Part shown: positions 48,296 through 56,920 of the stretch, in pieces
How the letters are laid out: each line of letters opens with the position of its first letter
How positions within the stretch are numbered: position 1 is the first letter of the stretch
DNA from: Terriglobus tenax
GTDB taxonomy: Bacteria; Acidobacteriota; Terriglobia; Terriglobales; Acidobacteriaceae
Assembly: GCF_025685395.1 (NCBI RefSeq)
Contig: NZ_JAGSYA010000004.1
Span: 372,001 to 436,000 of the forward strand
Reading direction: 5' to 3'
DNA length: 64,000 bases
The notes under the pieces: model-generated
What the model was told of the DNA's origin: nothing
Database searches by the model: none
The model's input: only the letters and a program-made list of their open reading frames with translations
Position numbers and translations under genes: made by a program

Positions 48296-49573
48296 ATGAA
48301 CAACCCCGAAGGAGTGACGGAAATGGACCTTGCATCGATTCAGGCGGCTGAGAAGAAGTTCCTGCTTGAGACCTACGAGCGCAATCCCGTGATGTTTGTC
48401 AGCGGCAAGGGCGTTTATCTGCGCGACAGCGAAGGCAACGACTACCTGGACCTGTTGAGCGGTATCGGCGTCTCGGCGCTGGGTTATGCTCATCCGGCCA
48501 TTGAGGCTGCCATCGCCGAACAGTCGAAGAAGCTGCTGCATACCTCGAACCTCTTCTTCCACGAGGGCACGGCGACGCTGGCGCTGAAGCTGACGGAGAT
48601 CACCGGGATGGACCGGGTCTTCTTCTGCAACTCCGGCACCGAGGCCTGGGAAGCCGCTCTGAAGCTGGCACGCGCCCACGCCGGCCTGCTGCGCAGCGAA
48701 GGTAAGCAGATTGGAACGAAGTTCCTGGCGCTGGAGCACAGCTTCCATGGCCGCACCATGGGTTCGGTTGCCACCACGCACAAGGACAAGTACCGCGAGC
48801 CCTTCATGCCGGTGATGCCGGATGTCGAGTTTGTCCGGTTCAACGACATTGAAGACCTGAAGGCGAAGTTCTCGAACGACGTCTGCGGCATCTGCCTTGA
48901 AGTCCTGCAGGGCGAGGGTGGCATTCATCCGGTCTCGAAGGAGTTCTTCGCGGCTGCACGCGAGCTGTGCGACTCGACCGGGGCCCTGCTGATGGCCGAC
49001 GAGATCCAGAGCGGCATGGGACGTACCGGCAAGTGGACGGCTTACCAGCACTTCGGCATCCAGCCGGACATCACCACACTGGCCAAGCCGCTGGCGGGCG
49101 GCCTACCTATGGGAGCGATGCTCGCGAAGGAAGAGGCGGCACGCGCCATGAAGCCTGGCCTGCACGGCACCACCTTCGGTGGTGGCCCGCTGGTCTGCGC
49201 TGTGGCTGCCGCTGTCATCGAGGAGATCGAGAAGTCGAACCTGCTGGAGCATGTCACCAACATCGGCGATTATTTCCTGGAGCAGTTGAACGCCTTGGCT
49301 GCGAAGCATCCGGAAATCATCTCGGTCCGTGGAATCGGTATGATGGTCGGCGCGGAGATTAACGATGCGGAGCTCGCCAAGGAAGTGGCGAAGCAGATGA
49401 TGGAACGCCGCATCCTGATCAACCGCACCAGTGAGACGGTTCTGCGGTTCCTGCCGCCGTTCCTGATCGAAAAGAAGCACGTCAACATTGCAGTCAGTGC
49501 TCTTGACGAGATTTTGAGGCAGACCAAGGAAGCCCGCACTCCGGTGCTGGCCGGCGAGGCCACCCATGGATAG
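48296..49573 (+). CDS. argD: Acetylornithine aminotransferase
   Basis: A PLP-dependent class III aminotransferase of 425 residues if started at 48296. Features are FCNSGTEAWEAALKLAR, the ADEIQSGMGRTGK segment with the cofactor Asp, and the Schiff-base Lys in TTLAKPLAGGLPMGA. A second ATG at 48323 (MDLASIQA) is better supported, because GAAGGAG lies eight bases before it; the ATG at 48296 directly abuts the argB stop. The protein may also act as succinyldiaminopimelate aminotransferase in lysine synthesis, as in other bacteria. Confidence 0.95.
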   Translation: MNNPEGVTEMDLASIQAAEKKFLLETYERNPVMFVSGKGVYLRDSEGNDYLDLLSGIGVSALGYAHPAIEAAIAEQSKKLLHTSNLFFHEGTATLALKLTEITGMDRVFFCNSGTEAWEAALKLARAHAGLLRSEGKQIGTKFLALEHSFHGRTMGSVATTHKDKYREPFMPVMPDVEFVRFNDIEDLKAKFSNDVCGICLEVLQGEGGIHPVSKEFFAAARELCDSTGALLMADEIQSGMGRTGKWTAYQHFGIQPDITTLAKPLAGGLPMGAMLAKEEAARAMKPGLHGTTFGGGPLVCAVAAAVIEEIEKSNLLEHVTNIGDYFLEQLNALAAKHPEIISVRGIGMMVGAEINDAELAKEVAKQMMERRILINRTSETVLRFLPPFLIEKKHVNIAVSALDEILRQTKEARTPVLAGEATHG

Positions 49574-50630
49574 CAAGACCATCGTCATGAGCCCAAGAAG
49601 TGAGGGAGCACCAGTGCCAAAAGTATCGTTAGGAATCCAGAGCGACAGCGCATTCAGCGAGGCCGCCAAGCGTTTGAAGGGCCGCGATCTGTGTTCGATC
49701 GCCGACCTGACCGTGGAAGAGATGGCCGCCATCATGGAGCTGGCGCACGCCGTCAAAAACAATCCGGATGACTTCAAGACCGCGCTTGAAAACAAGCAGA
49801 TGGTGCTCTTCTTTGAAAAGGCATCCCTGCGCACGCGCCTTACCTTTGAAGCAGCCATCAACACGATGGGCGGCAACGCCATCTTCGTGGACCAGACGCA
49901 GAGCCCGCTGGGCGAACGCGAGAGCCTGGCCGACATGGCGCACAATGTGGAGCGCTGGATGAACGTGATGGTGCTGCGTACCTACTCGCACGACACCATC
50001 ACCGAGATGGCTGCCTGCTCCAAGGTGCCTGTCATCAATGCTCTGTCGGACTACGAACATCCCTGCCAGGCGCTTGCAGACTTTCTGACCCTGGAAGAGA
50101 AGTTCTCCACCTGCGAGGGGCTGAAGTTCACCTACGTGGGCGATGGCAACAATGTGTGCCATTCGCTGATGCTGGCGGCTGCTCAGCTTGGCGCGCACTG
50201 CACCGTGGCGACACCGAAGAACTACGGACCGAAGCTGGACGTGATCCACAAGGCGATTGAGATAGCCGAGCAGACCGGCGGCAGCATCACACTGACGCAG
50301 GACGCGGTGAAGGCTGTTGCCGGGGCCGACGCGGTGTATACCGACGTCTGCACCTCCATGGGCTTTGAGCACGAGGCCACCAAGCGCGCTCCAATCTTCA
50401 AGCCCTTCCAGGTAAACGAAGAGCTGATGTCGCACGCCAACGATCAGGCCGTATTCATGCACTGCCTGCCCGCCCACCGCAATGCCGAGGTGACCGATGC
50501 CGTGCTGGACGGGCCGCAGTCGATCGTCTTTGACCAGGCGGAGAACCGTATGCACGCGCAGAAGGCCATCCTGCTGATGCTGCTGGGCGGTGCCAAGCGT
50601 ATCCCCAAGGCCAAGAAGCGTTTCGTCTAA
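49566..50630 (+). CDS. argF: Ornithine carbamoyltransferase
   Basis: A 354-residue enzyme making citrulline from ornithine and carbamoyl phosphate. The carbamoyl-phosphate motif reads SLRTR (FFEKASLRTRLTFEAA) instead of the usual STRTR; HPCQALADF and the ornithine motif HCLPAHRNAEVTD are intact. The first ATG (49566) overlaps the argD stop by 8 bases. A GTG at 49614 with GGGAG upstream is an alternative that removes a non-conserved 16-residue extension. Confidence 0.93.
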   Translation: MDSKTIVMSPRSEGAPVPKVSLGIQSDSAFSEAAKRLKGRDLCSIADLTVEEMAAIMELAHAVKNNPDDFKTALENKQMVLFFEKASLRTRLTFEAAINTMGGNAIFVDQTQSPLGERESLADMAHNVERWMNVMVLRTYSHDTITEMAACSKVPVINALSDYEHPCQALADFLTLEEKFSTCEGLKFTYVGDGNNVCHSLMLAAAQLGAHCTVATPKNYGPKLDVIHKAIEIAEQTGGSITLTQDAVKAVAGADAVYTDVCTSMGFEHEATKRAPIFKPFQVNEELMSHANDQAVFMHCLPAHRNAEVTDAVLDGPQSIVFDQAENRMHAQKAILLMLLGGAKRIPKAKKRFV

Positions 50631-50658
50631 CATCTAAGACAGACGCCGTATCACACCA

Positions 50659-50684
50659 GGACGCCGGCACGAGTGCCGGCGTCC
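50659..50684. other. Hairpin in the argF-argH gap
   Basis: A perfect 11-bp stem (GGACGCCGGCA with TGCCGGCGTCC) and CGAG loop, with no U-run. It contains the GCCGGCGTCC core of the intergenic repeat family. Within an operon it may stabilise or mark a processing site in the mRNA. Confidence 0.6.
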
Positions 50685-50711
50685 GCATTGAAGAACGAAA
50701 GAGGTTGGAAC

Positions 50712-52118
50712 GTGAAAATGTGGTCTGGGCGGTTTCGTGAGCCGCTCAATCGCGACTTCGAGCAGTGGCAGCGGTCATTTCCTTTTGACTGGCGCCTGAT
50801 TCCGCAGGAGATTCGTGCCTCCTCGGCCCATGCGAAGACGATCGCCGCCGCCGGCATTCTGACGGATGCCGAACTGAGCGAGATCCTCGGCGGATTGGAG
50901 CGCATTGGCAAGGACTTTGCCGCTGGGACGCTCGATCTCACCTCTGAGACTCCCGAGGATGTCCACCACTTTGTCGAACTGGAGCTGACAAAGCACATTG
51001 GCACGCTGGCGCTGAAGCTGCACACCGGCCGCTCGCGCAATGAGCAGATTGCCACCGACCTTCGCCTGTTCGTCCGCGATGCGATTGACCAGGCGCTGAC
51101 GGATCTGGCGGCATGGGCCAATGCCCTGCTGGATCTTGCGGCCAAGGCCGGAACGGCTGTGATGCCCGGCTATACCCACCTGCAACGGGCTGAGCCTGTT
51201 CTCGTAGCGCACTGGCTGCAGGCCTATGTCCAGATGATTCTGCGGGACGCTTCGCGCTTTGCTGACGCACGCAAACGCATGAATTTCTGCCCGCTGGGCT
51301 CAGGCGCGATCGCCGGAGCCACGCTGGCTCTGGATCGCAGCATCGCATCCGAGGCGCTGGGCTTTGATGCTCCCACGGCCAACAGCATGGACGCAACCAG
51401 CGACCGCGACTTTGCGCTGGAGTTCTCACAGTGCGCCGCTGCGCTGGGGCTGCACCTGTCGCGCTTCGCGGAAGAGATCACACTGTACGCCACGCAGGAG
51501 TTCGGTTTTATCGAGTTGCCTGAGGCGTTCTCGACCGGCTCCTCGGCCATGCCGCAGAAGAAAAACCCTGACCTGACTGAGCTGCTGCGCGGTAAGAGCG
51601 GGCGCCTGCTGGGTGCGGCGACGACCTTTGCGACCATCATCAAGGGGCTTCCGCTGGCCTACAACAAGGACATGCAGGAGACGCAGGAGGCCACCTTTGA
51701 GGTGGCCGGGACACTGGCCGGCATGCTGCCGCTGATGGCTCCGTTTACCGCCGCACTGGAGTTCCGGTTTGACCGGATGCAGGCGGCGGCCTCCAATGGC
51801 TACCTGAACGCAATGGCGGCGGCAACCTACCTGGTGCACAAGGGAGTTCCGTTCCGCAAGGCTCATGAGAAGATTGGCAATGCCGTCCGTTATGCTTTAG
51901 ATAAGGGCTGTGAGCTGAACGACCTGACCCTGGACGAGATGAAGCAATTCGGCGAGGAGTTCGGAGTGGACTTTCACGAAGCGATTACCCTGCGTGCCAC
52001 GGTGGACTGCCATGATGTGATTGGCGGTACGGCGACGGTACAGGTGGCTGCGTCACTGGCACTGGCGCGGGAAAAGGTCGCGGCCCTGACTTCGCTCGGG
52101 GAGCAGGTGCATGTCTAG
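50712..52118 (+). CDS. argH: Argininosuccinate lyase
   Basis: A 468-residue member of the fumarase/aspartase superfamily releasing arginine and fumarate. The signature GSSAMPQKKNPD with the catalytic Ser is present, as are TGRSRNEQIATD and the His-bearing YTHLQRAEP. The GTG at 50712 (MKMWSGRF) has AGAGG seven bases upstream and fits the family's N terminus; the frame is open upstream through the hairpin. No argG (argininosuccinate synthase) is in this operon. Confidence 0.96.
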   Translation: MKMWSGRFREPLNRDFEQWQRSFPFDWRLIPQEIRASSAHAKTIAAAGILTDAELSEILGGLERIGKDFAAGTLDLTSETPEDVHHFVELELTKHIGTLALKLHTGRSRNEQIATDLRLFVRDAIDQALTDLAAWANALLDLAAKAGTAVMPGYTHLQRAEPVLVAHWLQAYVQMILRDASRFADARKRMNFCPLGSGAIAGATLALDRSIASEALGFDAPTANSMDATSDRDFALEFSQCAAALGLHLSRFAEEITLYATQEFGFIELPEAFSTGSSAMPQKKNPDLTELLRGKSGRLLGAATTFATIIKGLPLAYNKDMQETQEATFEVAGTLAGMLPLMAPFTAALEFRFDRMQAAASNGYLNAMAAATYLVHKGVPFRKAHEKIGNAVRYALDKGCELNDLTLDEMKQFGEEFGVDFHEAITLRATVDCHDVIGGTATVQVAASLALAREKVAALTSLGEQVHV

Positions 52119-52710
52119 CGTCATCAGTGAATCGACGGTGTCGACGCGTCCGCGCGTCAATGGCGCACAGGTGCGTAAGGCGCGCCTGCAGGATGCGAAC
52201 AACATCTATGACATCGTCAATTCGCTCTCGGGCGACGGCACGCTGCTGCGTCGCACCTATGCCGAAATCTGCGAGAACGTTCGCGACTTTGTTGTAGCCG
52301 AGAGCGAGAGCGGCGTATTCCTGGGCTGCGGAGCCCTGCACCTCTACGGTCCGCACCTGGCGGAGGTCCGCTCCATCGTTGTAAAGCCGGAAGCCAAGGG
52401 ACAGGGCGCGGGCGGGCGCATTCTTCGCGCGCTGCTGGAAGAGGCGGACGAGCACGGCGTACCCTCGGTATGCCTGTTCACCCGCATCCCGGACTTCTTT
52501 TTTCACTTCGGCTTTCGCATCACCATGGACCGCGCGGCCCTGCCGGACAAGATCTATAAGGACTGCCAGAACTGCCCGCGCCTGCAGGCATGCGATGAGG
52601 TTGCCATGGTTCGCGGACCGATCCCGCGGGTAGCCGTTCTGGGGCCTCGCCATGTTCCAAGCTCAGACCTTGTGCCGATCCAGATTCCGTTCAGCGGCGA
52701 AAAGCACTAG
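52111..52710 (+). CDS. N-acetylglutamate synthase-type acetyltransferase
   Basis: A 199-residue GNAT protein that overlaps argH by 8 bases and is the last gene of the arg operon. VRKARLQDANNIYDIVN, FLGCGALHLYG, AEVRSIVVKPEAKGQGAG (AcetylCoA loop) and FFFHFGFR match the short, kinase-free NAGS type known from Mycobacterium and other bacteria. It would make N-acetylglutamate, the first committed step. A Cys-x2-Cys-x5-Cys set (CQNCPRLQAC) follows the GNAT fold and could bind a metal. Position and overlap strongly support a role in arginine synthesis. Confidence 0.88.
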   Translation: MSSVISESTVSTRPRVNGAQVRKARLQDANNIYDIVNSLSGDGTLLRRTYAEICENVRDFVVAESESGVFLGCGALHLYGPHLAEVRSIVVKPEAKGQGAGGRILRALLEEADEHGVPSVCLFTRIPDFFFHFGFRITMDRAALPDKIYKDCQNCPRLQACDEVAMVRGPIPRVAVLGPRHVPSSDLVPIQIPFSGEKH

Positions 52711-52720
52711 ATTGTCAGGG

Positions 52721-53545
52721 CTAGACCATGGTGTAGAAGCCGTTGCGCTCCATCAGCTCGACCTCGGTCTCGAAGAGTTCCGACAGCCGTGCGCCGGTAA
52801 GGAGTTCTGATTTCGGGCCATCGGCAACGATGCGGCCGTCACGCATCATGATGACGCGTTCGATCTCCGGCAGAATATCTTCAATGTGGTGCGTGATGAG
52901 CAGGATGCCGGTTCCCTGCTGCGCCAGCCGACGCAGCGTGGTACGCAGGCTGCGCTGCGATGCGATGTCCAGAGCGTTCGAAGGCTCATCGAGCATCACC
53001 ATCTCATTCGAACGCACAAGCGCCCGCGCGATCATCACGCGGCGCTGCTGGCCGGCAGACATCTGCCCGACGAACTTCTTTTCCAGGTACTCGGCTTCAA
53101 CCAGCTGAAGCGCTTTGCGGGCCTGCTCGTACATCTCGTCTGTAATGGTGAGGTTGGGCCACAGCGTGGAGCTCGAAAAGAAGCCGGAAACCACCGCATC
53201 CAGACCCGTCGTCTTGAGCGTAGGCTTGCCAGGCAGCTCCGGTGCAACCACGCCAAGGCGTCGGCGAAGCTCCTGCAGGTCCCAGCGCTCCCGTCCGAAG
53301 ATGCGCACCCGCATCCCGGGTTCCACCAACGGATAGATTTCGCAGGTCATCGTCTTAATGAGCGTGGACTTGCCACAGCCATTGGGTCCAAGAATGACAA
53401 CGTTTTCGCCCGGGCGAATGCTGAGGTTGATGTCGTGCAGTACACGGCTGCTGCCGCGCGCGACGTTCACATGCTCGAACAGGAGAAAGGGCTCAACGTT
53501 TGCTTCAACCATCACAGCTTCAGCATATCGTTCGTGAGACGACAT
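52721..53545 (-). CDS. ABC transporter ATP-binding protein, orphan
   Basis: A 274-residue nucleotide-binding subunit. Walker A is GPNGCGKST, the signature reads MSAGQQRRVMIA in place of LSGGQ, Walker B is MVMLDEPSNALD and the switch His is in ITHHIED. No permease or binding protein is adjacent, so it may pair with a permease elsewhere or act in the cytoplasm like the ModF/YlmA-like ATPases. The start is uncertain: ATG at 53545 (MSSHERYAE) or 53512 (MVEANVEPF). Its 3' end faces the arg operon across ~10 bp. Confidence 0.85.
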   Translation of the reverse strand: MSSHERYAEAVMVEANVEPFLLFEHVNVARGSSRVLHDINLSIRPGENVVILGPNGCGKSTLIKTMTCEIYPLVEPGMRVRIFGRERWDLQELRRRLGVVAPELPGKPTLKTTGLDAVVSGFFSSSTLWPNLTITDEMYEQARKALQLVEAEYLEKKFVGQMSAGQQRRVMIARALVRSNEMVMLDEPSNALDIASQRSLRTTLRRLAQQGTGILLITHHIEDILPEIERVIMMRDGRIVADGPKSELLTGARLSELFETEVELMERNGFYTMV

Positions 53546-53602
53546 ATGCCTTATGCAGGATGAAGAAGTCCTTATGGCTGAACGGACGTTGCGCAAAACA
53601 GA

Positions 53603-53632
53603 GCAGCGAAGCAGATCTCTCTGCTTCGCTGC
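53603..53632 (-). terminator. Intrinsic terminator of mqnE
   Basis: A perfect 13-bp stem (GCAGCGAAGCAGA 53603-53615 with 53620-53632). On the minus strand it is followed by TCTGTTTTGC, after the mqnE stop at 53657. Confidence 0.8.
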
Positions 53633-53656
53633 GAGATGACAAGGAAAAATAGCGGG

Positions 53657-54808
53657 CTAGACGGCGATGGTGAAGCTGTCTTCGCTGCGCGTGACGGCGC
53701 GGTACATGGTGTCGCGCTCGAAAGGAACGCGGCCAGCCTCGCGAATCAAGCGCTCCAGGTCGGCGCGGCGCATGCCCTGCGGCGTAGTGGCTCCGGCTTC
53801 GTGGTAGATCTTCTCTTCCACCACGGTGCCGTCAATGTCGTCCGCACCAAAGCGAAGAGCGATCTGCGCCATCTTCGGCGTGACCATCTGCCAGTAGCTC
53901 TTGATATGCGGGAAGTTGTCCAGCAGCAGACGGCCTACCGCGATCTGGCGGATATCCAGCATGCCGGTGGTGCGCGGAATATGGCCAAGCGGCGTATTGT
54001 CCGGGTGAAAGGCCAGAGGAATGAAGGTCTGGAAGCCGCCGGTGTCATCCTGCACGGCGCGCAGGCGCAGGATGTGATCGACGCGGTCTTCCTCGTTCTC
54101 AATATGGCCGTAGAGCATGGTGGCGTTCGAGCGCAGGCCGGCCTTGTGGGCCATGCGTGCGGTCTCAAGCCACTCCCCGCCATCGATTTTATGATCGCAG
54201 ATGATGTGGCGCACGCGGTCGGCAAAGATCTCGGCTCCGCCACCGGGGCAGGAGTCGACGCCAGCAGCCTTCATGCGCTCCAGCACCTCGGGAATGGTCA
54301 TCTTGCCGCGCTTGGCCAGGAAGGCGACCTCCACCATGGTGAAAGCCTTGATGTGAACCTTGGGGAAGCGCTCCTTCAGGCCGCTGACCAGGTCCATGAA
54401 GTATTCAAAGGGCAGGTCGGGGTGCAGACCACCGACGATATGGAACTCGGTTACGGCTTCGGAATAGCCGCGACCGGCAGCCTCCCACGCCTCTTCCAGA
54501 GCCATGGTGTAGGTGCCTTCCATCCCCTTCTTGAGACCGAAGGCGCACAGACGGCAGCTAGCCACACATACATTGGTGGGATTGATATGGCGATTGACAT
54601 TGAAGTAGGCAATATCGCCATGCAGCTTCTCGCGCACATAGTTGGCCAGCCAGCCAACAGCAAGAATGTCGCCGCTGCGGTAGAGGGCGAGCCCATCCTC
54701 GTAGTCCAGGCGCGTGCCGGAGAGAACCTTATCGGCAATGGGTTCAAGACGTGGGTCGTCGGTCTGAAAGGCGTGTTGCGACCGCGAGGAGATGGAGGTG
54801 ACTGTCAT
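53657..54808 (-). CDS. mqnE: Aminodeoxyfutalosine synthase (radical SAM)
   Basis: A 383-residue radical-SAM enzyme of the futalosine pathway to menaquinone. The 4Fe-4S motif is Cys81-x3-Cys85-x2-Cys88 in NVCVASCRLC. EFHIVGGLHPDLPF and SNATMLYGHIE are typical of MqnE and separate it from MqnC. It joins a carboxyvinyloxybenzoate unit to AdoMet. Other mqn genes are not in the window. The presence of this gene implies respiration with menaquinone made by the alternative route, as known for Acidobacteriota. Confidence 0.93.
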   Translation of the reverse strand: MTVTSISSRSQHAFQTDDPRLEPIADKVLSGTRLDYEDGLALYRSGDILAVGWLANYVREKLHGDIAYFNVNRHINPTNVCVASCRLCAFGLKKGMEGTYTMALEEAWEAAGRGYSEAVTEFHIVGGLHPDLPFEYFMDLVSGLKERFPKVHIKAFTMVEVAFLAKRGKMTIPEVLERMKAAGVDSCPGGGAEIFADRVRHIICDHKIDGGEWLETARMAHKAGLRSNATMLYGHIENEEDRVDHILRLRAVQDDTGGFQTFIPLAFHPDNTPLGHIPRTTGMLDIRQIAVGRLLLDNFPHIKSYWQMVTPKMAQIALRFGADDIDGTVVEEKIYHEAGATTPQGMRRADLERLIREAGRVPFERDTMYRAVTRSEDSFTIAV

Positions 54809-54841
54809 CGCACCTCCTATTCTAATCCTCGCGACGGGTAG

Positions 54842-56845
54842 TTACTTCAGCGTAGATTCCACCATGCGCGGCTGTACGACAATTCCGTCGTACAAGGTCG
54901 CTCCCACCAGATGGTCGCCCACCGGACGCACAAGGCGGAGGTGCCAGCCCGTGTCCCAGAAGCTGACATGATCATCCGAAAGACGGACGGCATAGGTGAG
55001 CGTGGTGGCGCTGTTGGCCGTGATTAGCATGCGTTTGCCAGCGTCGTCGTAGAAGATACTGTTGACGTCGGCAAGGCGAAGATCGCCAATGCTCTGCCAG
55101 CTTGTGCCGGTATTCGAGCGGAAGATTCCTTCACGTCCACCGGCCCAGATGCGCCCCTTGTCATCCGTCGAAATAGAGGCGATCTGCGTCAGGTTCGGGA
55201 ACGTTGTATCAGTCCACTGCTGCGTTGCCGGGTTCAGATAAGCGATGCGATGCAGACCGGCGACCACCACGTAGCCTCCGGGAGCAGCACCGGAGTAGCG
55301 GAAGTCATCGCCGGTGAGAGGCGTCATCAGCCAGGTGTTGCCGGAGTCATTGCTCTGCAGCACTCCCAGCGTCGTGGTGGCGTACATCGTGTTGCCAGAG
55401 CGGACAATCGAAGAGACAGGAGCATCCAGCACGCGGGCGGAGCCAGCGGGGCGAACGGCAACCGGGCGCCGCACAGGAACAGGCCGCTTGCCTTTGACGG
55501 CCTTCGCCGGTGCTGCTGGAGGAGCCGTACGTACGGCCGCTGTGCCCGCAATCGTGCTGCTGGGCAGCCACACAACTCCCTGCAGCCGGAAGATGCCATG
55601 CGAGGTTCCGGCGACGATGGTGCCATCCGGAGCCTGCGCAAGCGCCAGGACATCCAGGCCGTTCAGGCCGGAGCTGAGCTGGTACCAGGTTAGACCACCG
55701 TTGGCGCTGCTGAAGACCCCGCCGGAATCCTTGTCATTGATAAGACCAATGTAAAGCTTTGCGGGATTCGCAGAGTCGCCCACATATGCCGTCACCTGGC
55801 GGGCGGCAAAACCGGAGTTTGAAGGACGAAAAGAGAAACCGCCGTCATCGCTGACCAGAACGCCGCTTCGGTCGGTTGCCAGCAGCACGTGATCCGGATT
55901 CTCCGCATCGACAAAGACATCGTTCACGATGGTCGAGGGGTCGGTGGTCCGGCGCCAGGTCGTTCCACCGTCAGCAGTACGCCACAGGCCTTCTGTCGTA
56001 CCGGCATAGACGGTTTCAAGATGCTTGGGATCCTGCATCAGCACGCGCGTGCGACGCGCGGTGGAAGGGATCCCCTGAATCTTGGTGAAGCTGTCGCCAC
56101 CGTTGCCACTCTTGTAGATGCCTGAGCAGGCGCTGGCATAGACGGTCGACGGCGAGGTCGGATGGACGATGATGGAGAAAACGTCCGAGTCGTCGATGAT
56201 GCCCTGCTTGATGTTCTTCCAGTGCTTGCCACCGTCGGTCGTCTTCCAGGGCAGATGCCATGTACCTGCGTAGATCGCGTTCGGATCCTTGGGGTCGATG
56301 GCGATGGACTCGACTTCATGCAGCTCCGTGCTGCCAACCGGGCTGATCTGCGACCAGGTCAGACCGGTGTCATGGCTCAGGAAGACGCCTTCCAGCGTTC
56401 CGGCAACGAGCGTATTCGGATCAGAGGGAGCAGCGGACAAGGAGCGAATCGACTGCCCATGCAGCGCCGGAACCTCGGTCCATGATTTCCCCGCGTCGCG
56501 GCTGATATAGAAACCGCCGTCCGTGCTGCCCAACACCCATGCACCGGCAAAAAGAACATTCGGCTGCGCCGCGTCGACAACGATGTTGTCGATCACCAGG
56601 TCATCGCGATTGCTGAGCCGCGCCAGGCGCTTCCAGGTGCGCCCACCGTCGTGGCTGTCATACATCCAGCCGACAGCCGTACCCAGGTACACATGCTTGT
56701 GGTCATGCGGATCCGCGGCAAGAGCGCGCGCGTCACCGCCGTCCGGGCCAAAGGGGAACCAGTTGACAGCACGCAGACTTGCAGATGCGAGAAGCGGAAG
56801 GGCGAATGCGGCAACGCGGATCAGTCCGCCAAAGGACTTTCTCAT
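54842..56845 (-). CDS. Exported BNR/sortilin-like beta-propeller protein
   Basis: About 667 residues with a signal peptide (MRKSFGGLIRVAAFALPLLASASLRA). Repeated Asp-box units (SHDGGRTWKRL, SRDAGKSWTEV, SHDTGLTWSQI, TTDGGKHWKN, TADGGTTWRR, SNDSGNTWLM) spaced ~50 residues apart predict one or two seven- to ten-bladed propellers. A Lys/Pro/Ala-rich hinge near residues 447-480 (PVPVRRPVAVRP) separates the halves. Such proteins bind glycans or other proteins outside the cell; sialidase catalytic residues are not recognised. It lies downstream of the OmpA-like gene on the same strand. The ATG at 56845 is chosen because 56872 would run into the hairpin. Confidence 0.82.
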   Translation of the reverse strand: MRKSFGGLIRVAAFALPLLASASLRAVNWFPFGPDGGDARALAADPHDHKHVYLGTAVGWMYDSHDGGRTWKRLARLSNRDDLVIDNIVVDAAQPNVLFAGAWVLGSTDGGFYISRDAGKSWTEVPALHGQSIRSLSAAPSDPNTLVAGTLEGVFLSHDTGLTWSQISPVGSTELHEVESIAIDPKDPNAIYAGTWHLPWKTTDGGKHWKNIKQGIIDDSDVFSIIVHPTSPSTVYASACSGIYKSGNGGDSFTKIQGIPSTARRTRVLMQDPKHLETVYAGTTEGLWRTADGGTTWRRTTDPSTIVNDVFVDAENPDHVLLATDRSGVLVSDDGGFSFRPSNSGFAARQVTAYVGDSANPAKLYIGLINDKDSGGVFSSANGGLTWYQLSSGLNGLDVLALAQAPDGTIVAGTSHGIFRLQGVVWLPSSTIAGTAAVRTAPPAAPAKAVKGKRPVPVRRPVAVRPAGSARVLDAPVSSIVRSGNTMYATTTLGVLQSNDSGNTWLMTPLTGDDFRYSGAAPGGYVVVAGLHRIAYLNPATQQWTDTTFPNLTQIASISTDDKGRIWAGGREGIFRSNTGTSWQSIGDLRLADVNSIFYDDAGKRMLITANSATTLTYAVRLSDDHVSFWDTGWHLRLVRPVGDHLVGATLYDGIVVQPRMVESTLK

Positions 56846-56868
56846 TAACTTATTTTCTCTTAGATACA

Positions 56869-56904
56869 CCAAGGGCTGACTGGTGAATACCAGTCAGCCC
56901 TTGG
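56869..56904 (-). terminator. Perfect hairpin between the OmpA-like and BNR genes
   Basis: A perfect 16-bp stem (56869-56884 with 56889-56904) and GAAT loop. There is no strong U-run on the minus strand, so it may only partly stop transcription into the BNR gene. Confidence 0.6.
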
Positions 56905-56920
56905 CCGTTACAGGGTTGAG

